Shown here piece by piece: positions 35,743-45,010 of a stretch of 64,000 nt of DNA (positions are counted from its first letter, which is position 1; every line of letters begins with the position of its first letter). The notes under the pieces were generated by a model that saw only the letters and a list, made by a program, of their open reading frames with translations, was not told where the DNA came from and did no database searches. Position numbers and translations under genes: made by a program. This stretch comes from Gonatopus flavifemur (lineage: Eukaryota > Arthropoda > Insecta > Hymenoptera > Dryinidae): assembly GCA_018340375.1 (NCBI GenBank), contig JAFFJZ010000003.1, positions 53,041,006-53,105,005 on the forward strand, read 5' to 3'.

Positions 35743-38700
35743 AAGAGCTAATTCGCAGGGTGGTGCAAATATCCCCACAGGGTGGTGCAAGTCTCCCGCC
35801 ATGTGGGGAGAGTTGCACCAAACGCAATGTTTTTGAAGAACACTTATATCATTGATAGGATGTTAGATTCGACCTTGCTATCACTTGCAACTTAGGAAGG
35901 AATGTTTGCTCTGTCAAAATCCCATGAATAATATATCGAATGAAGTTAACCACGAAAGTTATAACAATGTAAAAAAAAAGTGGTGCAAGTGTCCCCACTC
36001 TCCCCTACTATTTCATGAATTTTTCAATTCTTCGTTGTAAACTAGCCAAAACAAAAAGAAAAGGAAATGAAAAATGGACAGAGACTGCCAACTCCTCCTA
36101 TCCTAAATGTTTTTGTGAGTGCATGTATTTGAAATGAAATACCCAGTAAACATGCACTATACATTTCACTTCTTCCATACTTTCGAATTGGTCTTCGTCA
36201 TTTCATTATCAGTGGCTTCTGACGCGGATTCGACAATCATCTTCGGAGGGATTATTGCTCTTTTACTTGAGATTTTGTTTTTCAGCAGCTTCATAGTTCC
36301 TGTAATTGACGTAATCGGTTCATTAAACCTATTTTAATATGAATAAAATTGTCATTTAACAAATTTATTGAAATTAATATTGCCATAATTCATAATGAAA
36401 TATACTTGTCTGCGTAATTGAATTATCAATTCACTTCCCAAAAAACATGGATAATATTACCCTGATTGGAAAATTCTGCAAGATCTGATAGAAACTAATA
36501 AAATTCCAATTAAAAATGAATCGGAATGCATGGTGTCAATCAGACAGGCTCTTACCGATCCAAAATGAATATAGAGACTAATCAGACCTGTTATGTATGA
36601 GATTGAAGAAATGATATATCCTAGTGAAAATTTTTATATGAAAGTGTCTGAATTATTCCAAATATTACTTTTCCGCTTAATACCATTTACAGAAAACTAT
36701 TGAAAAAAGCATGCACTCAGTGTTTCCACTTTAGGGATTTTTAGACCTCTTGAGGGATCAAACAGGGAATGAGGAATTTTGTGGGATTTTTGAGCAAAAT
36801 CAATTTTCTTATGGAAATACAAAACCTGGAAAATTCTATACTTAAAACATATCTCCAACAAGACATTCATTTTTCAAACAGGGAAATATTTAGGGATTTT
36901 TTCTTCGGGAAAAGAGATAAAGAGGGATTTTTTTTGTTCTCAAAAAAGGGATAAAGAGGGATTTTTCATTCTAGTTGGTGGGAATTTTTTTTTGCTCGTG
37001 TGGAAACACTGCATGCACTAGTTTTCAATGAGCGTTCTGAACCGGTTATTCACTATCTATCTGTAGTTTTCAATCGTTCGTATAATTTTTTATGGAGGGG
37101 GGGGGGGAGGGGGAGGGCGGGGGAAACTATATTGCAACAATAGTTTGTAATGGTGTGAAAATTTACTATAAAAAACCATCGAAAAAACCATATTATTGAC
37201 AACTATTGAAATAACCGTTCCTATCGAAAAGTTATACACCTATTCACAACTATACCAAATCATCAACAACTGCAGGACCATATTGCATTACCGATTGAAA
37301 ACTATAGGTTATTAGGGAATTACCGATTCAAGATTATTCATATTTCATAGTAAATTATGATTTTTTCTGTGGTAACCTAGAGTTTTTTATAGAAAATTTT
37401 AAGGACGGTTATTTTCTTTCAATTTCTCTGGGTTGTTAGACATGTTATTTTGTTGCAGTTTTCTATATTTTTCATGATACTTGATGAATTAAATTGACGA
37501 ACTTTCAAGTCCTGTGAATAACTTTGCACAAGCTTTGAACAACTCTGAAAATCTATATAAAACATTCCATAGTGATTCAGGAAAATTTAGAATATTTTGG
37601 AGATTTTTCTTAGATTTCGGAGACAGTGTGGAGAGATATACAGAAATTCGGCGAAAAAACAGTTCCAGTGAGTAACAGAAATTCAGATAAATCATTTTCG
37701 CTAGGTTACTCATAGAAGAAGTTTTATTGGAATTAACAGGAACGTGATTCATTTCATTCTATGAAAAATATGTATTTAGATGTTCAGAATTTTGTTTTCC
37801 CGGATGAGCTGACAGAAACGGAAGCTATTCGGTTCTGGAATCTGCTCATAGAAACCGACAGGGAATGCTCCGTCAATTCCCCGGCCAAATTAGAAATTGC
37901 AGACACATTTCGTTGGAAATGGGTTCGGGAATTGCTCATAGGAACCGACCATCCACTGAGCACGAAAAACGCGTACACATACCGGCATACACAATTCTTG
38001 TAAATACAGTCACATGCAGTCATTCTACCAGTTGCGTACAAGGACAGTTATAGCAGGTCTTCGGATTAACTGACAGGAACGGAAGCTATTCGATTCTGGA
38101 ATCTGCGTATAGAAATTGACAGGGAATGTTCCGTCAATTCCGTTGATCCCGGGCGAATTAGAAATTGTACACACATCCCGTTACAACTGAGTTCGCGAAT
38201 TGTTCATAGGAACCGACCATCCGCTAAGCACGAAAAACGCTCACAAATACCGACTTAGACTATTCCCGTAGTTGCAGTCGCATACAGTCATTTTATCAGT
38301 TGCGTACAGTTACAGTTATAGCAGGTCTTCAGATTAGCCGACAGAAACAGATGCTATTCGATTCTGGAATTTGCGTATGAAAACCGACAAAAAATGTTTT
38401 TTGAATGCCATTGATTCCAGTAAAAAAATTCAATTCAATTGTACCATTTGATTTGCTGAACACTAATTACATATTTTTCATTCTGAACACTAAAACGAAA
38501 CTCAAAGCTGACACCAAATCATAATTGCTTCAGAAGTAGAATCAATTTGACAATTATGTTTGTTATATCAGCAGAAACATTATCGGAAACATTTTTATAA
38601 CCACAATTTATAACCGTCTAAAAGCGAATTGAAATTCGAATTCATTATAAACAAAGTGATATATTAATGATATCTTACCTTCAACGAAAAGCACCAAGAC

Positions 38701-38847
38701 AGTGCATTTAGAAGTTCCAGAAGTGATTCTGTACTTTGTATTGCGAGGACTTGTTACCGGATTGAAATGTTTAATCTCCGACACAGGTAATATAAATTTT
38801 TCTTTATGCCGGTCACACTTCTTTTCGCACTGTACATAGGCAAACAT
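26099..38847 (-). CDS. BEN-domain protein gene, nine exons found
   Basis: I assembled this from minus-strand exons at 38847-38679, 36299-36181, 29124-29011, 28917-28786, 28442-28350, 27961-27869, 27634-27463, 26495-26410 and 26315-26099. Every junction has AG/GT and the phases agree throughout (1,0,0,0,0,0,1,0,1). At least 398 residues are encoded. The N-terminus (MFAYVQCEKK ... VSEIKHFNP) resembles the start of arthropod BEN-protein families. A Lys/Ser-rich low-complexity middle follows, then a predicted coiled coil (residues about 241-297) and most of a BEN domain (about 327-398; FVKNIAVAVFG is the core). BEN domains bind DNA or chromatin partners, so a nuclear regulatory role is inferred. 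The end of the BEN domain is missing. A possible last exon at 26044-26016 would add about 10 residues after a 54-bp intron, but this is weak. Missed exons inside the 7-kb second intron are possible. Confidence 0.82.
26410..26495 (-). CDS. BEN gene exon 8
   Basis: The acceptor is CAATTTCTAG and the donor GTAAGT. Two bases complete the split codon from exon 7, then 28 codons link the coiled coil to the BEN domain. Confidence 0.78.
27463..27634 (-). CDS. BEN gene exon 7 (coiled coil)
   Basis: The acceptor is ATCTTTCAG and the donor GTTAAT. It has 57 codons plus one base. Heptad-like spacing of Leu, Ile and Met with Lys/Asp/Glu suggests a coiled coil, as is common N-terminal of BEN domains. Confidence 0.8.
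27738..28049. repeat. Direct duplication unit 1 containing BEN exon 6
   Basis: A unit of about 312 bp, repeated directly at 28221-28530 with roughly 90 percent identity by eye. It includes the exon plus flanking intron on both sides. Confidence 0.93.
27869..27961 (-). CDS. BEN gene exon 6 (duplicate exon, downstream copy)
   Basis: Same size, phase and splice signals as exon 5 (acceptor GATTAATAG, donor GTGAGT). Because both copies are 93 bp and phase 0, using one, the other or both keeps the frame. The transcript could therefore include both or choose between them. Confidence 0.78.
28050..28220. repeat. AAT microsatellites around a GC-rich insert
   Basis: AAT arrays at about 28050-28072 and 28172-28215 enclose a G/C-rich segment (about 28074-28170) with GGGGGGCGCCC and repeated CCC/GGG words. 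A further AAT array lies at 28541-28590. Confidence 0.8.
28221..28530. repeat. Direct duplication unit 2 containing BEN exon 5
   Basis: Partner of 27738-28049. ATA/AAT microsatellites border both units, so slippage or unequal exchange between these arrays may have made the duplication (inference). Confidence 0.93.
28350..28442 (-). CDS. BEN gene exon 5 (duplicate exon, upstream copy)
   Basis: The exon is 93 bp, 31 codons, phase 0, with acceptor ATCCATAG and donor GTGAGT. It encodes GSSNTVKTISSKIVHT followed by a Ser/Lys-rich tail. It is one of two tandem copies of the same exon; its partner lies at 27869-27961 and differs at three residues. Both copies keep intact splice sites and frame. Confidence 0.78.
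28632..28770. mobile_element. TTAA-flanked MITE in BEN intron 4
   Basis: A 139-bp element with ends CCCCTCAACGCA and the exact inverse, flanked by TTAA at 28628-28631 and 28771-28774. This is the target signature of piggyBac-type transposition. It has no coding capacity and lies just downstream of exon 4. Confidence 0.88.
28786..28917 (-). CDS. BEN gene exon 4
   Basis: The acceptor is ATGAACCAG and the donor GTGAGT. It has 44 codons, phase 0, low complexity in Ser, Lys, Asn and His. A TTAA-flanked 139-bp MITE ends 11 bp from its donor site. Confidence 0.75.
29011..29124 (-). CDS. BEN gene exon 3
   Basis: The acceptor is GATGAACAG and the donor GTAAGT. It has 38 codons, phase 0 at both ends, and is highly charged (KREYEKEKEDATKNKK). 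It has the look of a nuclear-localisation-type basic region. Confidence 0.75.
29249..29464. mobile_element. CCC-ended foldback MITE, TSD CT
   Basis: A 216-bp element. The left end CCCAGATAAC and right end GCTATCTGGG are inverse with one mismatch, and internal TTGTCA/TGACAA-type words also mirror each other. CT flanks both ends. It lies in BEN intron 2. Confidence 0.8.
29582..30502. mobile_element. TA-flanked element with a PHD-like remnant
   Basis: A 921-bp element. The ends GAGGCAAAGGTGGAATAATG and the related inverse (GGGCCCATATATCCACCCTTACCTC) are flanked by TA (29580-29581, 30503-30504). It carries no transposase core, only a short Cys/His-rich frame. Ends and remnant suggest a deleted pogo/Tigger-like element. 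Confidence 0.75.
29941..30099 (+). pseudogene. PHD-like zinc-finger tail of a pogo-like transposase
   Basis: A 52-residue open frame from ATG to TGA. Cys27, Cys30, His35, Cys38, Cys48 and Cys51 form C-x2-C-x4-H-x2-C-x9-C-x2-C around WVKC and DMWAHNDCAG. This matches the second half of a PHD finger as found at the C-terminus of many insect pogo/DDE-1 transposases. The DDE domain itself is absent. It probably survives as the tail left after internal deletion; whether it is transcribed is unknown. Confidence 0.6.
31115..31284. mobile_element. Foldback MITE, TSD CA
   Basis: A 170-bp element with ends CCCGGAAAAAACAG and the inverse of CACGGAGAAAACAG. CA flanks both ends. Inner words mirror around GTTCCTGTTGG. 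Confidence 0.7.
31763..31870. mobile_element. CCC-ended foldback MITE, TSD TA
   Basis: A 108-bp element with ends CCCAATAAACATCCCGTGTC and its near inverse. The arms of about 50 bp pair almost fully. TA flanks both sides. Confidence 0.82.
31901..32247. mobile_element. CCC-ended MITE packed with AGATCT, TSD CT
   Basis: A 347-bp element with ends CCCGAGAAAAAATGA and the inverse of CCCGGGAAAAAATGA, flanked by CT. It contains 14 copies of the palindromic hexamer AGATCT, mostly as TTAGATCTAA-type words, arranged symmetrically about a centre near 32074. No coding frame. Confidence 0.88.
32248..33127. other. BEN intron 2, unassigned part
   Basis: AT-rich intronic sequence. No element ends, exon with splice signals or RNA gene were recognised. 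Confidence 0.35.
33128..34065. repeat. ACCGGTT-rich repeat interrupted by a hAT MITE
   Basis: Both flanks (about 33170-33340 and 33890-34050) are crowded with AACCGGTTA-type words on both strands, suggesting one element with repeated subterminal motifs. The hAT-type MITE at 33458-33730 splits it. Its own outer ends were not resolved. Confidence 0.55.
33458..33730. mobile_element. hAT-type MITE, 8-bp target duplication
   Basis: A 273-bp element with ends CAGTGGCAGATCCAGAAATT and the inverse CAGTGGCGGATCCAGAAATT. The 8-bp flanks are TTAGAAAG and TTAGAAGG, seven of eight identical. CAGTGGCGGATCCAG is a typical hAT terminus in insects. Confidence 0.85.
34776..35004. mobile_element. Foldback element inside the 1.84-kb element
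   Basis: The ends TCAGGGGGGATAAACTCAAT and GAGTTTATGCCTCCTGA are imperfect inverses. Inner arms around GGCGCTGAA/TTCAGCGCC match well. The target duplication is unclear. Confidence 0.6.
35226..35659. mobile_element. CCC-ended foldback MITE, TSD AG
   Basis: A 434-bp element with arms of about 190 bp that match almost perfectly (ends CCCTGCTAAATT and inverse). AG flanks both ends. The short loop lies near 35410-35455. Confidence 0.88.
35683..35739. repeat. GA microsatellite
   Basis: Nearly pure GA repeats. A shorter GA tract occurs at about 34688-34702. Confidence 0.9.
36181..36299 (-). CDS. BEN gene exon 2
   Basis: The acceptor is TCAATTACAG and the donor GTATGG. Two bases complete the split Gly codon from exon 1, followed by 39 codons rich in Lys, Ser and Thr. 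An alternative upstream AG (36343 region) would put the frame out of phase. Confidence 0.72.
36718..37011. mobile_element. hAT-type MITE, 8-bp target duplication
   Basis: A 294-bp element with ends CAGTGTTTCCAC and the inverse GTGGAAACACTG. The 8-bp sequence CATGCACT is repeated exactly outside both ends (36710-36717 and 37012-37019). Internal GGGATTTTT words recur. It lies in BEN intron 1-2 territory upstream of exon 2. Confidence 0.9.
37094..37123 (+). repeat. G-rich tract
   Basis: A run of about 11 G followed by GGGGG, GGG and GGGGG blocks. It could form a G-quadruplex in the plus strand; this is structure prediction only. Confidence 0.7.
37800..38400. repeat. Tandem repeat of about 265 bp in BEN intron 1
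   Basis: The word GACAG(A/G)AAC(G)GAAGCTATTCG recurs at 37808, 38069 and, degraded, 38338, giving units of about 261 and 269 bp, then a partial third. Other shared words are ATAGGAACCGACCATCC and GTTGCGTACA. Frames on both strands of the first unit are open but lack domains. Confidence 0.88.
38679..38847 (-). CDS. BEN gene exon 1
   Basis: The start codon is at 38847, and the exon encodes 56 residues plus one base before GTAAGA. The sequence reads like the conserved N-terminus of arthropod BEN-domain proteins (MFAYVQ..., then a P-V-S-x-I-K-x-F-N-P word, then KCTVLVLFVEG). Only 115 bp separate the start codon from the giant palindrome, so promoter and 5' UTR must lie in or next to that repeat. 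Confidence 0.82.
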
Positions 38848-39964
38848 TATTATCTTACTTTAAAACCCACTTCCTTCTTAGACCGAACCACTTTCGAATA
38901 ATGAATAGAATCACTTTATCACTTGCGAATAACAAATAAAATCTGAAAACCGGACATACAGCCAGTGATGCCAGCATTTGGTCGACCGAGTCGATTTACC
39001 CTCTCGATCTGACCATTTCTCGTCCCCACCATTCCAGCCGGGAGTACGCACACATTGAAACCCGTATTCATGTGATTCGGAACCGGTCGGTTCACTTCAA
39101 GTCAGCTCGGACAATCGAGAGAGAACCAACTATCCGTCGGTCTTTGTCTTCTCAATATGTTTTACGATCGGCTAACTCCGTGCAAGATCGGAAAAAATTT
39201 GAAGCCCACGCGGTCGACTTACCGAAAAGTTTCACCGCTTTTTCTTTTCCAAGCGACAATTTTATTGTAATCAGTATCGAACTGACTTACCCGGCACCCC
39301 GGGCAATTCTCGGCCGGGGCCCTTCGATATTTTTTTCGTTTTTTTTTCAAATCAAGAGCCAGTTCAATACTGATTATTAAATTATCACGATGAAATATAA
39401 ATTTGATGCATAGCATCATTTAATTGAATTAAAATCGAATATGAGTAAATAATTTTCCAATTATTATTTATTTTTCATAAATTTTATAAGATTATTGGTT
39501 ATTCTTATGACTGATTATGAAGCTTTCAAGAACTCCTATATGTATTGTATAAAAATTTTCTAATAGTTGCGTATTTCTAATCATTATTTTAAATCTTGAT
39601 GATTTTCCAATGAATTTCATTAGAATTGTCAATCAATCGATGGTTGAAAAATTCTAAGATAGTTTGGGGATCTATGATGAATGTCCTGCGGTGAATTCCA
39701 TAATTTTCCCTGATAAATTAATTTTCAGAGATCACTATGATATTCCAGTAATGAGGATAATCAAATCAACATCGATTATCAGATGTTGATCAACATCAAA
39801 ATAATAAGACTGAATATTCAATTGATTGAGTGCAAATTATTTTCAATGGACTGAATAATTAGATTTGAGCATTCAAATAGATATTTCATCATTTCACGCA
39901 TTGTCAGTCTCTTTCCTTCGCTGCATTACTTCATAGACGTAATATGTGGATCGAAATATTACAA

Positions 39965-40034
39965 GACCCCATAGCCTAGCGGCAAAAGACATGTTTCTTG
40001 CGGAAGAACGGTCGGGTTCGATTCTGTGTGGAGA
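39965..40034 (+). repeat. tRNA-like sequence (possible SINE head), left arm
   Basis: A box A-like TAGCCTAGCGG and box B-like GGGTTCGATTC are spaced as in a tRNA, with a CCCCAT start that could pair poorly with the 3' side. The anticodon arm is not canonical. It is more likely a tRNA-derived repeat or pseudogene than a working tRNA. Confidence 0.5.
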
Positions 40035-40219
40035 CATTTCATTTTTTTTTGTCATCTCTCTGGTGAATAATTAAATTTCACATCCGATTATTATTTTTTA
40101 TGTCATTACATCGTCATGTTATCAATAATCCTGATCTTTCGGAATGCACTTGCGGATTCGACCAAGTACAGGTCCGAGTCGATTGGAAATTTCCCAAATA
40201 TTCGTGTCCATGAGATATA

Positions 40220-40481
40220 CACAGTAAAAAATTTTTCGTCAAATTCAACACACAAGCGAATGTTAACCATTTTTCTTCACACTCAACGTGTGTTGATTCC
40301 AGAGTGACACTCACAAAGTGTTAATTTGAACTCGAATAACATTTTAATGTGTTGAAAATGAATCGATCGAACAGCATTTGATCAGTGTGTTAAATGAACA
40401 CACAAAAGTGTTAAATATTCAACACTTGAATTTTGACACGTACTTCTTTTTTACACAATGACGGAATTCCTTTTTACTGTG
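40220..40481. mobile_element. TA-flanked MITE with GTGTTAAA words, left arm
   Basis: A 262-bp element with ends CACAGTAAAAA and inverse, TA at 40218-40219 and 40482-40483. The inside is full of GTGTTAAA/AACACA words. Its mirror copy is at about 41663-41925. Confidence 0.83.
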
Positions 40482-41087
40482 TAGACCGATCGATGCAGAA
40501 TCTTCTGAAATGAGAAATGAATAGCACTTCGGAGGAACGTTTTTGAAGAAGTGTACTTGCAAATTCCATCAATTCCTGTGACGAATTGATGAAAAAATTT
40601 CAAAAATTTGTGTCCATCGAATAAAGACCGATCGATTTGAAATCTAATGAGATGAAAAATCAAATCACTTCGGAGGAACGTTTTTGAAAAAGTATACTTG
40701 CAAATTCCATCAAACCCTTTGACGAATTGATAAAAAAATTTCGAAACTTTGTCTCCGTGGAATATAGACCGATCGATTCTGAATCCCCTCACGCAGAGCA
40801 ATGGATTCTAAGGAGTATGACAAATATCATGAAGGCTGGAATATTTCATAATATATTTTCGAGTATGAGGACAAGTATCTAGATTATAAGTGTTATGAGT
40901 ACAAGTATCCATTTATGATGAAGGTGTTTGTTTTGGGTTACCGTCAACCAGTAATATATCAATATAATAACAGCAAGGAAAAAAAGTTAGTTCCTATTAT
41001 AATATAAGATTATTACAATTACTATCTTCAGTTGCTTGAATTGAGAAAAGAATAATATGAAATCGGAAAAAAAGATATTCCTCAGGA

Positions 41088-41195
41088 CATGAACCCGCCA
41101 AGATACCACACGGAGGATCCTTTTTCAAGAGCGACAATAGAACTCTTCAAGAATTCTTTTCGAACTAGTGAATTCATATAGAGCTCTGGAGTTGA
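41088..41195. repeat. Fragment of a CCCAGATAACAC-type MITE in the palindrome loop
   Basis: The words CCACACGGAGGATCC, AGAACTCTTCAAGAATTCTTTTC and GAATTCATATAGAGCTCTGGAG match one half of the element at 60492-60777. Only one arm is present. Confidence 0.75.
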
Positions 41196-41662
41196 CAGTA
41201 CCATCTACCCCAAAACAAACACCTTCATCATAAATGGATACTTGTACTCATGACACTCATAATCTAGATACTTGTCCTCATACTCGAAAATATATTATGA
41301 AATATTCCAGCCTTCATGATATTTGTCATACTCCTTAGAATCCATTGCTCTGCGTGAGGGGATTCAGAATCGATCGGTCTATATTCCACGGAGACAAAGT
41401 TTCGAAATTTTTTTATCAATTCGTCAAAGGGTTTGATGGAATTTGCAAGTATACTTTTTCAAAAACGTTCCTCCGAAGTGATTTGATTTTTCATCTCATT
41501 AGATTTCAAATCGATCGGTCTTTATTCGATGGACACAAATTTTTGAAATTTTTTCATCAATTCGTCACAGGAATTGATGGAATTTGCAAGTACACTTCTT
41601 CAAAAACGTTCCTCCGAAGTGCTATTCATTTCTCATTTCAGAAGATTCTGCATCGATCGGTC

Positions 41663-41925
41663 TACACAGTAAAAAGGAATTCCGTCATTGTGTAAAAAAG
41701 AAGTACGTGTCAAAATTCAAGTGTTGAATATTTAACACTTTTGTGTGTTCATTTAACACACTGATCAAATGCTGTTCGATCGATTCATTTTCAACACATT
41801 AAAATGTTATTCGAGTTCAAATTAACACTTTGTGAGTGTCACTCTGGAATCAACACACGTTGAGTGTGAAGAAAAATGGTTAACATTCGCTTGTGTGTTG
41901 AATTTGACGAAAAATTTTACTGTGT
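41663..41925. mobile_element. TA-flanked MITE with GTGTTAAA words, right arm
   Basis: Inverted partner of 40220-40481 within the palindrome. Same ends and TA flanks, so it was copied with the arm rather than inserted separately. Confidence 0.83.
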
Positions 41926-42108
41926 ATATCTCATGGACACGAATATTTGGGAAATTTCCAATCGACTCGGACCTGTACTTGGTCGAATCCGCAAGTGCAT
42001 TCCGAAAGATCAGGATTATTGATAACATGACGATGTAATGACATAAAAAATAATAATCGGATGTGAAATTTAATTATTCACCAGAGAGATGACAAAAAAA
42101 AATGAAAT

Positions 42109-42179
42109 GTCTCCACACAGAATCGAACCCGACCGTTCTTCCGCAAGAAACATGTCTTTTGCCGCTAGGCTATGGGGTC
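42109..42179 (-). repeat. tRNA-like sequence (possible SINE head), right arm
   Basis: Mirror copy of the sequence at 39965-40034 in the other arm of the palindrome, with the same box A and box B-like words. Confidence 0.5.
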
Positions 42180-43181
42180 TTGTAATATTTCGATCCACAT
42201 ATTACGTCTATGAAGTAATGCAGCGAAGGAAAGAGACTGACAATGCGTGAAATGATGAAATATCTATTTGAATGCTCAAATCTAATTATTCAGTCCATTG
42301 AAAATAATTTGCACTCAATCAATTGAATATTCAGTCTTATTATTTTGATGTTGATCAACATCTGATAATCGATGTTGATTTGATTATCCTCATTACTGGA
42401 ATATCATAGTGATCTCTGAAAATTAATTTATCAGGGAAAATTATGGAATTCACCGCAGGACATTCATCATAGATCCCCAAACTATCTTAGAATTTTTCAA
42501 CCATCGATTGATTGACAATTCTAATGAAATTCATTGGAAAATCATCAAGATTTAAAATAATGATTAGAAATACGCAACTATTAGAAAATTTTTATACAAT
42601 ACATATAGGAGTTCTTGAAAGCTTCATAATCAGTCATAAGAATAACCAATAATCTTATAAAATTTATGAAAAATAAATAATAATTGGAAAATTATTTACT
42701 CATATTCGATTTTAATTCAATTAAATGATGCTATGCATCAAATTTATATTTCATCGTGATAATTTAATAATCAGTATTGAACTGGCTCTTGATTTGAAAA
42801 AAAAACGAAAAAAATATCGAAGGGCCCCGGCCGAGAATTGCCCGGGGTGCCGGGTAAGTCAGTTCGATACTGATTACAATAAAATTGTCGCTTGGAAAAG
42901 AAAAAGCGGTGAAACTTTCCGGTAAGTCGACCGCGTGGGCTTCAAATTTTTTCCGATCTTGCACGGAGTTAGCCGATCGTAAAACATATTGAGAAGACAA
43001 AGACCGACGGATAGTTGGTTCTCTCTCGATTGTCCGAGCTGACTCGAAGTGAACCGACCGGTTCCGAATCACATGAATACGGGTTTCAATGTGTGCGTAC
43101 TCCCGGCTGGAATGGTGGGGACGAGAAATGGTCAGATGGGGAGGGTAAATCGACTCGGTCGACCAAATGCTGGCATCACTG

Positions 43182-44212
43182 CTCTCACCCTCTCGCTCTA
43201 TTACTCGTTCGAGTTGAACACGTTCTGCCGCGCTGTCTGCGTTCTGTCTTGTTTATGCTATCCATGTTTACCTTGTTTTCTTTGAAGCGTAAAAGGAGTT
43301 TTGACCAGCATATTCTCTGATCTTCATTTGAAATATAAAATATTTTTTAAAACTATAATACATATAAGTGCGTTGAAAAAGTAAGTTATTTTTATAATAC
43401 TGGTTAGCCATTGATTGCTTCAAGAAATGTGATGTAATTTACATTATTTACGTAAAGTAAAATGCGTCGTATTTAGTATTCACTAAACATCGATAGTAAA
43501 AAAACATCGAACCCATGTATTTAAGTGAAAAATATATTGAATTTGCTAAATATTGTGGAAATATTTACAGCCCATGTTAATTCATATTTAATTACGTAAA
43601 ATAATATTCAATACGTAATTCATATTTGTACAGCGACGTTTGTAATATATCCGATAGGTTCACACTCAGGTAAGTGAGCTCGATGTTTTTCACTAGCGAT
43701 GTTTACTGAACACAACGTCGGATTGGAATAAATTTATTGTAACTTTAAAACAATTTCTAAGAATATCTTGATACTATTCCTCAGTAAATACATAGGTAAA
43801 AAGACATATGTATTTGGATTGAAAGAATGTTGTTTTGTATACAGAAAGAAGTTGACTTCATCCAACAATCGGCGTTTCATGTATGTAACGAAAACAACCC
43901 TGGTGAAAATTTTTCTTTGAGAATATCTGAATTATTCCAAATATCTGCATTTATTTTCTCTCAATTTCTCTTGCTTATTGAGCATGTTGTTTCGCTACAG
44001 TTTTCCATATTTTTCATGATACTTGATAAATTAAATTGACAAACTTTTAATTACTGTGAGTAACTTCTCACAAGCTTTGAATAACAACTCTGAATAATAT
44101 AGACTAAATTTCATAGTTATTCAAGAAAATTCAAAATGTTTCAGAGATTTTTGTTAAATTTCAGAGACAATGTAGAAAGATATAGAGAAATTTAGCGAGA
44201 AAACAGCTCCAA
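43182..44212. other. Non-coding, nothing recognised
   Basis: Outer flank of the palindrome. CCCTGGTGAAAATTTTTC at about 43897 resembles the end of the element at 58312, but no partner end was found. Confidence 0.35.
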
Positions 44213-44306
44213 CCCAAATAACAGAAGAATTTCTAAGAATGTGCTCGAACATTCTAAGAACGTTCTGGGACATTCTTAGCATGTTCAAGCAACAATGTTA
44301 CTCGGG
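44213..44306. mobile_element. CCC-ended foldback MITE, TSD AA
   Basis: A 94-bp element with ends CCCAAATAACAG and the inverse of CCCGAGTAACAT, flanked by AA. ATTCTTAGAA-type words fill the stem. Confidence 0.72.
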
Positions 44307-44529
44307 AATAAGTAACAGAAATTCAAAGAAATGATCTTCGCTAGGGAATACTTTTTTCCAAGAAAATCCTCGTAAAGCATTGAAGATTATTCCCTGAAAA
44401 TCTCAGACAGTTTCATAAATTCAGTTCACAGAAATTTTGCTGACAAAATGTTTACTCGGATAGTACACTGGTATGCCCTTAAGACGTGACATAAAGGGAG
44501 TTCATTTTAGACACGGCTGTGCTGTGTGG

Positions 44530-44700
44530 GATCTGTTTGGCCAAGTTTGAGACAATTCCGTACTGTGGGTTAGAAGTTATCGCAAATTCCATGGATAACA
44601 GTCACATTTATTGCATTGATTATTTGCGATAATTTTCAACCAACTGTATGAAATTGTTCCAAAGTTGGTCAAACTGTTGGTGAATATATTTGCAACAACT
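44530..44700. repeat. Imperfect foldback
   Basis: GGCCAAGTTTGAGACAATTCC pairs with GGAACAATTTCATACAG and GTTGGTCA-type words on the other side, around ATCGCAAAT/ATTTGCGAT. The ends are not resolved. Confidence 0.55.
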
Positions 44701-44766
44701 TTCCCGCTGGAAGTTTTTTTAGTATCGCGAATTTGTTACTTTATTTTATCATAAAGATGTGAACGT

Positions 44767-44872
44767 ATGGGAGCTTCAGCATCCAGCTTCAACATTGGAG
44801 GAAAAGGGAGAACATGTCGGACTACTCTTTTCTTCCAATGTTGACGCTTGATGCTGAAGCTCCCATGCGTTC
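44767..44872. mobile_element. Foldback MITE with GGGAGCTTCAGCATC ends
   Basis: The arms ATGGGAGCTTCAGCATCCAG and their near inverse enclose a loop of about 30 bp. The same family recurs at 62244-62345. AT lies at both ends and may be TIR or target duplication. Confidence 0.78.
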
Positions 44873-45010
44873 ATATCTTAAAAGGCTTCCAACGCTTTTA
44901 GCGGTGGTTGCCTAATTTCAGGTGCACTATATAGACAGAAGATCACGCGCTCAACCGATTATTCGATTCGGCCCTTCAATTACTGAACAATATATGAAAA
45001 CTCACTCCAA

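Larger units (their letters stand above)
34165..36005. mobile_element. TA-flanked 1.84-kb non-autonomous element
   Basis: Ends GGGGAGAGTGGGGACACTTG and the exact inverse (CAAGTGTCCCCACTCTCCCC) are flanked by TA (34163-34164, 36006-36007). GCACCA/TGGTGC words recur inside, near both ends. There is no transposase. At least two foldbacks (34776-35004 and 35226-35659) and a GA array lie inside. It sits in BEN intron 2. Confidence 0.82.
38963..43181. repeat. Giant near-perfect palindrome
   Basis: The left arm 38963-40937 and right arm 41208-43181 are inverse copies of about 1975 bp, with only a few base differences seen by eye. The loop is 270 bp (40938-41207). The outer ends read CAGTGATGCCAGC and its inverse. 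Each arm holds one TA-flanked MITE and one tRNA-like sequence, so the inversion happened after those insertions. No matching 8-bp or 2-bp flank was found. Open frames in the arms (mirror pairs of 116, 102 and 66 residues) have no recognisable domain. Confidence 0.95.

Noticed and set aside
40451..41695. Mirror-image frames of 116 residues (40451-40801 and 41345-41695)
   Set aside because: They contain an internal repeat of non-coding sequence (GATCGGTCT units) and no known domain; identity is due to the palindrome.
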